Shown one piece after another: positions 1-8,616 of a stretch of 64,000 nt of DNA. Below the pieces are notes generated by a model. It had not been told where the DNA came from and searched no databases. It saw nothing but the letters and a program-made list of their open reading frames with translations. The stretch is from DASQZT01 sp963728965 (GTDB lineage: Bacteria > Acidobacteriota > Terriglobia > Bryobacterales > Bryobacteraceae): positions 623,192 to 687,191 of the forward strand of contig CAVSMH010000002.1 of NCBI GenBank assembly GCA_963728965.1. The letters run 5' to 3'. Position 1 is the stretch's first letter. The number at the start of each line of letters is the position of its first letter. The translations under genes were made by a program, and so were the position numbers.

Positions 1-302
1 TTCGACTGGATCTTGACAAGCTGGTAGATGACAGCCGTCTGGACGGTCACATCCGTGGCGTTGTCGCCCATGCCGTCGCCGGTGGTGTCGAAAAACAGGT
101 CCAGGGTGAGCTTTTCGTTCTGCCCGCGGACGAACTGGAGAATCGGTGAATCGATGCCAGGGATGGCGATCTCGGCGATCTGCGCGGCTTTGTTCAACGT
201 GTACTCGGTGGGGTTGAACTGCACCGTGATCGGCGAACTGAGCCCGCGCGAGCCGTCCACGTCCCGCGGATCGATTTCGATGAATGCTTTCGTCAAGGAC
301 AT
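1..302 (-). CDS. eCIS tube-adaptor/LysM-type baseplate protein (Afp7-like), N-terminal part
   Basis: Partial: the gene starts with ATG at 302 and runs off the left edge after about 100 codons. The visible N-terminus has the hallmark of Afp7/Pvc7-like CIS tube proteins: an acidic opening strand, then VQFNPTEY at residues 27-34, and a second block LDLFFDTTGDG near residues 67-77. In known systems such proteins join the inner tube to the baseplate and usually end in a LysM domain, which would lie outside this window. It follows the DUF5908 gene by only 7 bp, so it is co-transcribed with the tube and sheath genes. Family assignment rests on this N-terminal block and the neighbourhood. Confidence 0.8.
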   Translation of the reverse strand, partial: MSLTKAFIEIDPRDVDGSRGLSSPITVQFNPTEYTLNKAAQIAEIAIPGIDSPILQFVRGQNEKLTLDLFFDTTGDGMGDNATDVTVQTAVIYQLVKIQS

Positions 303-309
303 GCTTGTC

Positions 310-519
310 TCACTCGCACCGGCAGCCCGTGCTCTCCGGCGCGCGGGTGGAATCGGGTCGCAGCGTGGTCGCCTCCCGGCGGTGCGCTTCGTTCCGTTTG
401 CGCTCGTCCAGGCGCGACAGGACCAGCTTGACGAGCTTTTCGATCTGGGCGGGGGACAGCGGCATCTCGCCATCCATCACCGTTACTTCGCTGGTCAGCT
501 CTTCAATTTCGACGGGCAT
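310..519 (-). CDS. DUF5908 small eCIS protein
   Basis: This 69-residue protein opens with MPVEIEEL, matching the DUF5908 pattern (a short protein starting M-P-[IV]-E-I-x-E-L) repeatedly found in contractile injection loci between the tube and LysM genes. Residues 20-45 form a likely amphipathic helix (PAQIEKLVKLVLSRLDERK). The tail is rich in Arg and Ser and looks unstructured. Its function is unknown. The gene lies 3 bp after the upstream tube gene and 7 bp before the Afp7-like gene, so it is an integral member of the eCIS operon. Confidence 0.7.
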   Translation of the reverse strand: MPVEIEELTSEVTVMDGEMPLSPAQIEKLVKLVLSRLDERKRNEAHRREATTLRPDSTRAPESTGCRCE

Positions 520-522
520 GAT

Positions 523-963
523 CTACTCCAATCGCTCCAATCCCTGGTGTGACAATTCCACCGTCTCCACCGCCACCGTGTTCTGGGTGGCATTCAGGTC
601 GGGCCCCTGCCACTTGCAGGGGAGCGCGTCGTGAAACTGCCACTCCATCACTACGTCCTGCCCGGAAGCATCGCGCACCATGATGGAACCGTTCCGCCTC
701 AAAACGCTTCCCTGGGTGAGGCCGTAATACCAATCCCACATGTTGCGGTCCACGATGCCACGCTTGAGCACGATATTGCTCTGCTTCGTGCGCGTGGGAA
801 ACTTGCGCACGAAACTGTTGAGGCCGCCCTCGTTGTAGTCGAACATCTCCGTTTCCAGCTGCAGGCCGGAGCATTCGCTGAAGCCGGCGACGGGCATGTC
901 GTCGAGCCGGACTTCAAAGCGGAAGCCGGGAAACGGATCGTTGCGTGTGCCGGTTTCAGCCAT
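523..963 (-). CDS. eCIS inner-tube protein (phage tail tube, second copy)
   Basis: A 146-residue protein of the conserved phage-tail/Afp1-Afp5 tube family. It has the opening MAETGTRNDP-F-x-GF, the central AGFSECSGL block at residues 26-34, NIVLKRG near 63-69, and the C-terminal W-x-F-x-x-A-x-P-CKWQGP pattern. Subunits of this family stack as hexameric rings inside the contractile sheath. The start is the ATG at 963; it overlaps the end of the preceding sheath gene by 8 bp, which suggests translational coupling. It is similar to but clearly diverged from the tube gene at 2965-3399, so one may build the shaft and the other the baseplate-proximal ring, as proposed for Afp1 and Afp5. That division of labour is inference. 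Confidence 0.88.
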   Translation of the reverse strand: MAETGTRNDPFPGFRFEVRLDDMPVAGFSECSGLQLETEMFDYNEGGLNSFVRKFPTRTKQSNIVLKRGIVDRNMWDWYYGLTQGSVLRRNGSIMVRDASGQDVVMEWQFHDALPCKWQGPDLNATQNTVAVETVELSHQGLERLE

Positions 964-2947
964 TGCGGGCTCCCGTGGTTTCCTTGATCTCGGTGCTGCT
1001 CTCGGTCTTGCCGATGCGGACGATGACGAATTCCGCGGGCCATGGCGGCTGCACCCCAACCAGGCAGGTGAGGCGGCCGGCGCCGGTTTCGCTTTCGGGA
1101 TTGGTGGTTTCGTCGCACTTGACGAAGTAGGCGTCGCGGGCGGTGGCGCCATCGAGCATGTTTTTGCGCCACAACGTGTCCAGGAAATTGCGGGCTACAC
1201 GGCTGATCTGCCGCCACAGATCGGGGTTGTTGGGCTCGAACACGGTCCACTGGCAGGATCGGTCGATCGATTCCTCGATCATGATCAGCAGCCGCCGCAC
1301 GTTCATATAGCGGAGCGACTGGTCGCTGGCCAGAGTGCGCGCACCCATGATCCGTAAACCCCGCCCGCTGATCGCGCGAATGACGTTCACGCCGCTGCTG
1401 TTCAGGTCGCCATGTTGCACCTCGGCGATGCCGGCGGTCAGGTCCTTGGCTCCTTCCACGATCTCATTGGCGGGGGCTTTATGGACCCCGATGCGAAGAT
1501 CGTTACGTGCGAAGATGCCGGCCATGTGTCCGCTGGGCGGCACCTGCCGAACCAGGCCTTCGAGTTGCAGGGGATCGTTCACCGCCAGCCATGGCCAATA
1601 GAGCCCCGCAAACGAGGTGTCGAATTGCAGCCGCCAATCGAGTACCGCTGGCGGGGTCCGGTCCTCGTAACGGGCGTCGAGCACGGCGACCCGATTCCTC
1701 AGCTCTTCACAGTGGCGGACGAGAGCTTGCTGCAGGTTGGAAATTTCGGCTTCGCTGAACGCGGGCGGAAACGCCACCGGGACCACCGGCGTGACCGACA
1801 GTGCAGGTTCGGCATCGAGCACGTCGCAGCGGGGCGGCAGCGTTTTGAAGCGCGGCAGGATTTGCCGCTTGGGCATGATATCGGGAATGGCCACGATCGA
1901 GATTTCGTCGATGGCGTGGAGAGCGGCAAGCCCCCAGGGGCCCCCCGCCGCGCCGCTTTCCCCGCTGACGTGATCGGCACTCAGTGTGGCCAGTCCGTCG
2001 GCGCCGGTCGTGCCGTTGGGATCGCGGGCGACCACTTCGGGCGAGCGGGCGGCCGGGGTGTTCTCGGGAAAGGCAGCCGCGTCGCCGATCGATGTCACGG
2101 TCACAAGCTGCGATCCCTGCACCGGATCGTTCAGCACGAGCCCCACGAATCGTGGCTCCACCGCGAACAGGCCTACGCTGTTCACCAGATTCAGGGCAGC
2201 GATGTCGGGAGTCTTGTCGCCGGCCGATTTCAAGTCGCGCGCACGCACCATGCGCGAGCCGGCGGCACCGTTGAGCAGGGCCGGGGCGTAGCGTGGATCG
2301 CCGGCGTCCATCGTCAGGTTGGGCCAGGTTTCCCGCTTTCCGTTGGAGAGCCGGAGCTCGAGCGAGAAGCGCCCGGCGGGGGCCAGCGCGAGCCTCACCG
2401 TGGCTCCCGCCGTCCAGTCCGGCGCCACTCGGAGCGCCAGGCGCAACGTGGCAGCACCGGAACTGTCGCGCAGGTCGATGGAAGGCGCGGCCATGGTCAG
2501 GTTGCGCCACACCTCCTGGGTGCCATCGGGCAGAAGCAATGTGAGCGTGAAGCGGTCGTCACCGGTGCGAATCACGCTGACCGCCATGTTTCCGGCCCAT
2601 ACGCCTTCCGACGTCGCAGTGAGCCCCAGGGCGGCGGTGCCATCCGGCGCCGGCAGGTCGAGCGTCGCTTCCGAGGCTTTCGCCGGATCCGCCACGCGCA
2701 CCACCCAGCAGGTGTCGCCGCCATTGGTGAAGAAGCCCTCCACAGCGTAAGCAAGGTATGCATTCGGCGACGCGCCGCCAAAAATGCTGTTGAACTGGGT
2801 CAGGCTTTCGATCTTCACCGGGCGGTGCAGCGGCCCGCGAGAGGCTATGCCGACGAACCCCGCGATATCGGTCCGCGACAGACCGATCGCCGGCGCGGGG
2901 CTGTCCAGCCATTCGAAATAGACTCCGGGGGCGCGATAGGCGAACAT
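956..2947 (-). CDS. eCIS contractile sheath protein (diverged paralogue)
   Basis: A 663-residue tail-sheath protein. The N-terminus has the sheath opening YRAPGVYFEW and the DIAGFVGIASRGP block. The C-terminal third holds the conserved sheath core: RIGVHKAPANE, GLRIMGARTL, MNVRRLLIMIEESI and FEPN...LWRQI. Roughly residues 100-290 are a variable inserted region, as is usual for sheath proteins between the conserved N- and C-terminal parts. It is the most divergent of the three sheath genes here, and likely corresponds to the minor, baseplate-proximal sheath (Afp4-like); this is inferred from its position next to the second tube gene. An AAGGAAG ribosome-binding site lies just before the ATG at 2947. 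Confidence 0.9.
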   Translation of the reverse strand: MFAYRAPGVYFEWLDSPAPAIGLSRTDIAGFVGIASRGPLHRPVKIESLTQFNSIFGGASPNAYLAYAVEGFFTNGGDTCWVVRVADPAKASEATLDLPAPDGTAALGLTATSEGVWAGNMAVSVIRTGDDRFTLTLLLPDGTQEVWRNLTMAAPSIDLRDSSGAATLRLALRVAPDWTAGATVRLALAPAGRFSLELRLSNGKRETWPNLTMDAGDPRYAPALLNGAAGSRMVRARDLKSAGDKTPDIAALNLVNSVGLFAVEPRFVGLVLNDPVQGSQLVTVTSIGDAAAFPENTPAARSPEVVARDPNGTTGADGLATLSADHVSGESGAAGGPWGLAALHAIDEISIVAIPDIMPKRQILPRFKTLPPRCDVLDAEPALSVTPVVPVAFPPAFSEAEISNLQQALVRHCEELRNRVAVLDARYEDRTPPAVLDWRLQFDTSFAGLYWPWLAVNDPLQLEGLVRQVPPSGHMAGIFARNDLRIGVHKAPANEIVEGAKDLTAGIAEVQHGDLNSSGVNVIRAISGRGLRIMGARTLASDQSLRYMNVRRLLIMIEESIDRSCQWTVFEPNNPDLWRQISRVARNFLDTLWRKNMLDGATARDAYFVKCDETTNPESETGAGRLTCLVGVQPPWPAEFVIVRIGKTESSTEIKETTGARNG

Positions 2948-2964
2948 GGGCTCTTCCTTCGGGC

Positions 2965-3399
2965 CTAAGCCATTTCGAGCCGCTCGATGCAGATGTTCAG
3001 CGTCTCGATGGCTACTTCATTGGTTTTGGCGTTCATGGTCGGGCCTTCCCATTTGCAGGGCCATCCCTCGTAAAAGTTCCACCGCAGCGCGGGCTGCCGC
3101 GCCTCGTTCAACAGCGTGATCGTGCCGTTGCGGCGCTCGGTCTTGCCGTCGATCACGGTCTTGCGCCAGGTCCACAGGTCGGGCTCGTTGGTGAAGCCGT
3201 GTTTGAGCACGATATTGGTCACCTTCACCAACCCGGGCAGTTTGCGGACGTGGTTGTCTTCCGCACCGGTCCGGTATTCGATAGCGTCGGTTTCCGACGT
3301 GAGCCCGCTGCATTCGGAAAAACCGGCGATGCTGCCTCCAATATCCACCAGGAAATTAAACCCGGCGAACGGATCGTTGCGACTGCCTGTCTCGGCCAT
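2965..3399 (-). CDS. eCIS inner-tube protein (Afp1/Pvc1-like)
   Basis: A 144-residue tube protein starting MAETGSRNDPFAGFNF, with the family blocks IAGFSECSGL, VRKLPGLVKVTNIVLKHG, and a C-terminal WNFYEGWPCKWEGP followed by an ETLNICIERLE tail. Length and motifs match the Hcp-like inner-tube subunits of contractile injection systems. A strong AAGGAG site precedes the ATG at 3399. It sits between two sheath genes, 22 bp after one and 17 bp before the other, in a single transcriptional unit. Confidence 0.92.
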   Translation of the reverse strand: MAETGSRNDPFAGFNFLVDIGGSIAGFSECSGLTSETDAIEYRTGAEDNHVRKLPGLVKVTNIVLKHGFTNEPDLWTWRKTVIDGKTERRNGTITLLNEARQPALRWNFYEGWPCKWEGPTMNAKTNEVAIETLNICIERLEMA

Positions 3400-3420
3400 G
3401 ATGTTTCTCGCTCCTTTTCG

Positions 3421-5394
3421 TTACTGCTGTGCATCCGCGGTCAACTGGCTGATGCGGAAGATTACGAACTCGGCCGGCTTGACCGGCGCGATACCGATGA
3501 GACAAATGAGGCGCCCGTTGTCGATGTCGTCGCTCGTCATGGTGGTGCGGTCGCACTTCACGAAGAACGCTTCGGCGGCGGTCGTCCCCATCAGGGCGCC
3601 GCTGCGCCACACCGTGGTCAGAAAACCGGTGATGCTTCGGACCACCGCCGACCATGTGGTTTCATCGTTGGGTTCGAACACCACCCACTGCGTGCCCTTG
3701 TCGATGGATTCCTCGACGAAGATGAACAGCCGGCGCACGTTGACGTACTTCCACATCGGATCCGAACTCATCGTGCGCGCGCCCCACACGCGGATGCCGC
3801 GGCCCTGGGGGCGAAAATCGCGGATCACATCCACGCCCAGCGGGTTCAGAATGTCGTGTTCGCCCTTGCTGAGGGTGAATTCCAGGGGCTTGCGATCGGG
3901 ACCGAGATCGCGCGTCACGATGCCCCGCACGACTTCGTTCGCCGGCGCCTTGTGCACGCCGCGCTCGACATCGGTACGGGCATAGATGCCCGCCACGTGG
4001 CCTGCCGGGGGAACCGTGAAATCCGCCTGCGTTCCCGGGTCGAGGATGCGAATCCACGGATAGTAGATCGCCCCGTATGTCGAGTCCCGCGGCGGACGGA
4101 TCGCGGCCACGTTGCCCGAGCCTTCCGGAACGCTCACGATCGCGAACCGGTCGCGCAGGCGCTCGCATTGGTCGATCATGGCGTTGGTCACCTGGCCGGC
4201 CAGCGCGGTACGCACTTCATCGGGCACCACCAGGATGGAAATCTCGTCGATGCTCTCGAGCGCCGCCAGCCCCTCAATCTGATTCACCGGAAGAGCGGCA
4301 TTGCCGATGTATTGCTGCGCGTTGATGCCGGCTCCGTCCGTCCCGCCGGCGAACGGAAAATCCACGCCCTGCGCCAGGTCGGCGCCGCCCGGTCCGTTGG
4401 CATTGACCAGTCCGGGAGGCGGCGGCGGAGCGGGACTCCAGCGCGCGCGCACCAGCCGCGAGCCCCCGTTAATCGCGGCCAGCGGAGCGGCCCCGAGATT
4501 GGGGAACACCTCCACCCGGCCGGCGCCGCTAATGGTGATGCGGCGCAGAGCCGGATCGGCGGCTTCGGCCTCGATCAGCACGTGTATACCGTTGCCCCAC
4601 GCACCGGGACCGGCGGCGTCCAACACCAGCGACAGGCCGGCCGCAGCCGTGGCGAACGACTGCGTGGCGGTCGCGCCGAATCCAGTGTCCGTCGGACGTG
4701 CGGGGACACCCGCTGGCGCGGGATTCCCTCCCGCGGGCGGTGTGGTGTTGGCCCACGCAACCTGCACCAGTTGCGAACGGACGTTGACCACGCCCAAGAC
4801 GTATTCGGCATCGCCTTCGGTCGGAGACAGGTTGTCGTAGTCCTCGAACGCATCGGGCGCGCGCCGGAAGGGGTTCGCCAGGTTCACGGTCAGCGTCGGA
4901 TCGACAAACGACGCCGGAACGCCGCCCGCATAGTACAGGATGCGCATGCGGAAGAGGTCGCGCGTAAGGGCGGAATTGGGATCGGCCACGCTGGCCGGCC
5001 CGATGCTGACCAGCAGGTTGTTGCCCCAGGCCCCCGGCCCGATGGCATCCACCACCAGCACGTTATTCACGCCCGGAGCCGCGTTCCCGGTGGGCGCGGC
5101 CAGGTTGATCGAGGCCGTGCCGGCGCCGGCGCCGGTGATTCGCGCGATGAACGCGCGCTGCCCGCCATTGGTGAAAAATCCCTGCACACCGAAAGGCAGG
5201 TAGCTGGTTCCACGCGGCAGATAGCCGCCGTACCAGCGTTCATACTCGGGCCAACTGGTGACCAGGCGCGGCAGCACGGGGCCGCGCTCCGTCAGGCCAA
5301 CGAACCCGGTGGTGCTGGTACTGACGCCTTCGATAGGGCGCGGACCGGTCGCCACTTCCTCGACATAAACCCCTGGTGAGAGATACTCCGGCAT
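3421..5394 (-). CDS. eCIS contractile sheath protein
   Basis: A 657-residue sheath protein beginning MPEYLSPGVYVEEVATG, with ST-x-x-FVGLTERGP near residue 30. The conserved C-terminal core includes TDVERGVHKAPANEVV, LEFTLSKGEHDILNP, RGIRVWGARTM, KYVNVRRLFIFVEESI and a terminal VKPAEFVIFRISQ. The ends are nearly identical to those of the neighbour at 5410-7575, so the pair is a fairly recent duplication. The central region (about residues 170-370) differs and holds two copies of a module opening with a DNLS/PNLG-type motif and ending in S-x-LV-x-x-x-W. An AAGGAG site precedes the ATG at 5394. Confidence 0.93.
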   Translation of the reverse strand: MPEYLSPGVYVEEVATGPRPIEGVSTSTTGFVGLTERGPVLPRLVTSWPEYERWYGGYLPRGTSYLPFGVQGFFTNGGQRAFIARITGAGAGTASINLAAPTGNAAPGVNNVLVVDAIGPGAWGNNLLVSIGPASVADPNSALTRDLFRMRILYYAGGVPASFVDPTLTVNLANPFRRAPDAFEDYDNLSPTEGDAEYVLGVVNVRSQLVQVAWANTTPPAGGNPAPAGVPARPTDTGFGATATQSFATAAAGLSLVLDAAGPGAWGNGIHVLIEAEAADPALRRITISGAGRVEVFPNLGAAPLAAINGGSRLVRARWSPAPPPPPGLVNANGPGGADLAQGVDFPFAGGTDGAGINAQQYIGNAALPVNQIEGLAALESIDEISILVVPDEVRTALAGQVTNAMIDQCERLRDRFAIVSVPEGSGNVAAIRPPRDSTYGAIYYPWIRILDPGTQADFTVPPAGHVAGIYARTDVERGVHKAPANEVVRGIVTRDLGPDRKPLEFTLSKGEHDILNPLGVDVIRDFRPQGRGIRVWGARTMSSDPMWKYVNVRRLFIFVEESIDKGTQWVVFEPNDETTWSAVVRSITGFLTTVWRSGALMGTTAAEAFFVKCDRTTMTSDDIDNGRLICLIGIAPVKPAEFVIFRISQLTADAQQ

Positions 5395-5409
5395 TGTCTT
5401 CTCCTTGCG

Positions 5410-7575
5410 TTACGCCTCTGCTTCCGCGGTCTTCTGGCTGATGCGGAAAATCACAAACTCCGCGGGCTTGACCGGCGCAATGCCGATGAGGCAAATCAGC
5501 CGGCCGTTGTCGATGTCGTCCTGCGACATGGTGGTGCGGTCGCACTTCACGAAAAACGCTTCTGCGGCGGTCGTCCCCATCAGGGCCCCGCTGCGCCATA
5601 CGCTGGTGAGGAAACCGGTGATGCTGCGCCGCACGGCGGACCAGGTTGGTTCGTCGTTGGGTTCGAAGACCACCCACTGCGTCCCTTTGTCGATGGATTC
5701 CTCGACGAAGATGAACAGGCGGCGGACGTTCACGTACTTCCACTGCGAGTCGCTGGACATCGTGCGCGCGCCCCAAACCCGGATGTCGCGGCCCTGGGCC
5801 CGGAAATCGCGAATCACATCGATGCCCCGCGGGTTCAAAATGTCGTGCTGGCCCTTGCTGAGGGTGAATTCGAGCGGCTTGCGGTCGGCGCTCAGGTCGC
5901 GGTTGATGATGCCGCGCACTACTTCATTGGCCGGCGCCTTGTGCACGCCGCGCTCGACATCCGTACGGGCGTAAATGCCCGTCACGTGCCCGGCGGGCGG
6001 GATCACCACGTCCATCTGGGTGTACGGGTCGATGATGCGGACCTGCGGGTAGTACGCCGCGCCGTAGGAACTGTCGCGGGGCTTGATCACCTGGGTGACA
6101 TCCCCCTGGCCGGCGCCCGTGCTGAGGACCGCGAAGCGATCCTTCAACTGCTCGCACTGATCCAGCACGGCATCGGTCACCGCGCCATTGGTGAAGCGCA
6201 CTTCGTCGGGGACGCACAGCAGCGAAATCTCATCGATCAGGCGCAGTGCCGACAGTCCGGTCCGCTGATCCACGGCCGCAGCGTCGCCGATATAGGACGC
6301 CACGGTGGGGTCAACATCGAAGCCGCCGCCGAACAGGGTCCCACTGCCGCCGCCGATGGCGCTCGCGCCGGCGGCATTGGGCAGAGCCGGCACGAATGGG
6401 CGCGGCGGGTTGGCGCGGCTCCATTGCACACGGATCAGGTCGGAAGAGGTATTGATCGTGTTGATCAGGGTGGCCGGAGTGAGATTGTCGAACGCTTCGG
6501 TATCGACGATGGTGATGCGGAATGTGCCGGCGGCAGTGCCGTCCCGCACCTCCACCGTGACCGCGGCGCCCGCGTTGGCATAGCGCGGGCTGATGCGCAG
6601 CGCGGTGTCCGCATTGGCGGTGGCCAGATCCAACGGGCCGGCCAGGGGTGCCGCGGCGGCATTGTCGGGACGGGAAGGGACGACCGGGTTGGGCGGGTTC
6701 ACCTGCACCCACGACGCGGACACCAGCCGGGAACTGCTGTTGACCAACGCCAGCACCGTGCCGGCCGCGAGATTGTCGAAGTCCTCGGTCTGTACTACGT
6801 TCAGCCGCGCCGTATTGGCTGCCCCTCCAGCCACCACTTCCACAGTCAGGTCGGGCGCCCCGGCGCTGCGCGCGATCACGTGCAGGTTCGTATCGGCGTT
6901 GGCGGTGGCGAAATCGCCGCTGGCGGTTACCGGCAGAGCGACATCGTTCGGCCGCGCCGGCGCGGCCTCGGGGATGTGCACCAGGCGGGACCGCGAGTTG
7001 ATCGTGCTCGCGAAATAGTTGCTGGCCGCGGCGCGCGGAGAGAGGTTATCGAAATCTTCCAGTGCGTCCGGCTCCACGCGCAGTGGGTCGCTCAAATTGG
7101 CGGGATTGGTCGGGTCGACAAACGGCGAAGGGATGCCATCGGCGTAATACAGCAATGTGACCCGGAATAGCTCCGCGTTGAGCGCAGTCTGTCCCGCCGC
7201 GCCGATCCTCACCAGGAGGTGGTTGCCCCATTCGCCGGATCCAATGGCGGTCATGCTCATCGTGCTTGGTCCGGCGGCGGGCAGCAGGACCGTTGCCGTG
7301 CCGGCTCCGGGCCCGGTAATGCGCGCAATGAAAGCGCGCTGGCCTCCGTTATCGAAGAAGCCCTTCACCGCGTATGGCAGAAAGCTGGTATCCGCACCGG
7401 TGAAGCCGCCGTACCAGCGGACATACTCCGACCAGCTTGTGACCAGCTCGGGAATGGTGGGGCCGCGTTCGGTCCGGCCCACAAAGCCGGCGGTGCTTGT
7501 ACTGACGCCCTCGATCGGCCTGGGGCCGCTGGCAACTTCCTCGACGTAAACTCCTGGCGAGAGATACTCAGGCAT
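5410..7575 (-). CDS. eCIS contractile sheath protein with tandem-repeat insertion
   Basis: A 721-residue sheath paralogue, the longest of three. N-terminus MPEYLSPGVYVEEVASG and the C-terminal core (DVERGVHKAPANE, IRVWGARTM, NVRRLFIFVEESI, VKPAEFVIFRIS) are almost the same as in the 3421-5394 protein. The middle contains about three tandem copies of a roughly 91-96 residue unit, each opening with (E)DFDNL or EAFDNL at about residues 173, 264 and 360, followed by a SxxLVxxxW-like strand, a Pro-rich stretch, and FATANADT/LATANADT in two of them. In assembled sheaths this region faces outward, so the expansion probably decorates the particle surface (inference). A GGAG ribosome site precedes the ATG at 7575. 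Confidence 0.93.
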   Translation of the reverse strand: MPEYLSPGVYVEEVASGPRPIEGVSTSTAGFVGRTERGPTIPELVTSWSEYVRWYGGFTGADTSFLPYAVKGFFDNGGQRAFIARITGPGAGTATVLLPAAGPSTMSMTAIGSGEWGNHLLVRIGAAGQTALNAELFRVTLLYYADGIPSPFVDPTNPANLSDPLRVEPDALEDFDNLSPRAAASNYFASTINSRSRLVHIPEAAPARPNDVALPVTASGDFATANADTNLHVIARSAGAPDLTVEVVAGGAANTARLNVVQTEDFDNLAAGTVLALVNSSSRLVSASWVQVNPPNPVVPSRPDNAAAAPLAGPLDLATANADTALRISPRYANAGAAVTVEVRDGTAAGTFRITIVDTEAFDNLTPATLINTINTSSDLIRVQWSRANPPRPFVPALPNAAGASAIGGGSGTLFGGGFDVDPTVASYIGDAAAVDQRTGLSALRLIDEISLLCVPDEVRFTNGAVTDAVLDQCEQLKDRFAVLSTGAGQGDVTQVIKPRDSSYGAAYYPQVRIIDPYTQMDVVIPPAGHVTGIYARTDVERGVHKAPANEVVRGIINRDLSADRKPLEFTLSKGQHDILNPRGIDVIRDFRAQGRDIRVWGARTMSSDSQWKYVNVRRLFIFVEESIDKGTQWVVFEPNDEPTWSAVRRSITGFLTSVWRSGALMGTTAAEAFFVKCDRTTMSQDDIDNGRLICLIGIAPVKPAEFVIFRISQKTAEAEA

Positions 7576-7596
7576 TTCGTTTCTCCATCCTCTGAT

Positions 7597-8616
7597 CTAC
7601 GGAAAACGGAAAGCCGGCACCCAGGATGTGGCGCGCGGCTGTACCGCAAAAGCTACGACCGTCAGGCTGGTGCCATCCGGGAGCGTGGCCGTCACATTCA
7701 ACGGCACCGTCGCGGGCGGCAGGCCCGGTTGGTTCAGTCCGAAATAGTAGATCCAACTGCCGTCCGCCAGCGTGGTCGCGGCGGTGGCTTCCCCCTGCAC
7801 CTGGACGCTGGCATTGGCGACACCGGCTCCGCGCCGCAGCACCGACCCCCGCAACGCCGTCTGCTGCAGCGTCGTCTCGGCGCCCAGGACGAACGGCACG
7901 CCGGCCACGGTGGTGGATACGCCGCCGTCGGTGAACTGGACATCCACCGCGCCGCCGGTAGGCAAATCGGGTTGGGGCGACGGATATTCGCTGCTGTCCG
8001 GCACCACCAGGACAAACTGGCCGCTACCATCAACCAGGCAGCGCCCGAAAAGCCAGGGACGCGTGCTGGGCGGCGCGCCTGGAACGCGGATCTGCGGCTG
8101 CGGCGCGATACTCACGACGCCTTCGGCAACCCCCTGGCCCCCGGAGTTCACGAAGCTGCCCCGGATAAGACCCGCGCCGTGGCCCGTGCGAAATGTCCCC
8201 GGTTCGGGGAAGGGATAACCGTACCCTGGAAGCAGGTCGATTCGGAAAGTATTACCGCGCGCCATTGGCAGAGTCAGGTCAGTCCGGTCCACGTGTTGAT
8301 AGAAGCGCGTGTCGGGTGTTTCGACGTGCAGCACGTAAGTGCCGTCCGCGAAATCGGCCCTCTGCGTCTGGCCGCCGGGCCGCCGTACCGTGTCGAAGAA
8401 CAGTTGGTACCCGCTCGGATTGCGCACAGCCACCAATTCCAGCGGCTCATCGAAATCCTGGCGAACGCCCGCCACCATGCGGCCCACGAGGGAAAACCTC
8501 ACCTGGCCGATCGGCCTGGGGTGACGGCCGTGGATACCCAGGTCGCGCGCGTACGCATCCTCCACGTCGAGGACGACGGTTACAGTGCGGAACTGCCGCT
8601 GGTAGGTGATGGTCAT
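7597..8616 (-). CDS. eCIS-associated protein with carboxypeptidase-regulatory-like domains
   Basis: A 339-residue protein in the eCIS operon, between the DUF4255 gene and the first sheath gene. The ATG at 8616 overlaps the upstream stop as ATGA, which fixes the start. The first 100 residues form an unrecognised domain (MTITYQRQFRTVTVVLDVED). The remainder looks like two beta-sandwich units of the carboxypeptidase-regulatory/transthyretin type: an LIRGSFVNSGGQGVAEGVVSI block and an LRGSVLRRGAGVANASVQVQG block, each with the G-x-V-x-x-x-G-x-x-V-A-x-A-x-V pattern, then DGSWIYYF. There is no signal peptide. Similar proteins occur near DUF4255 in contractile injection loci; a decoration or cap role is a guess. 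Confidence 0.7.
   Translation of the reverse strand: MTITYQRQFRTVTVVLDVEDAYARDLGIHGRHPRPIGQVRFSLVGRMVAGVRQDFDEPLELVAVRNPSGYQLFFDTVRRPGGQTQRADFADGTYVLHVETPDTRFYQHVDRTDLTLPMARGNTFRIDLLPGYGYPFPEPGTFRTGHGAGLIRGSFVNSGGQGVAEGVVSIAPQPQIRVPGAPPSTRPWLFGRCLVDGSGQFVLVVPDSSEYPSPQPDLPTGGAVDVQFTDGGVSTTVAGVPFVLGAETTLQQTALRGSVLRRGAGVANASVQVQGEATAATTLADGSWIYYFGLNQPGLPPATVPLNVTATLPDGTSLTVVAFAVQPRATSWVPAFRFP

Noticed and set aside
1412..5379. Long plus-strand open frames opposite the sheath genes (for example 1412-2968 and 3199-5379)
   Set aside because: Arg/His-rich mirror translations of sheath codons, no ribosome sites or domains.
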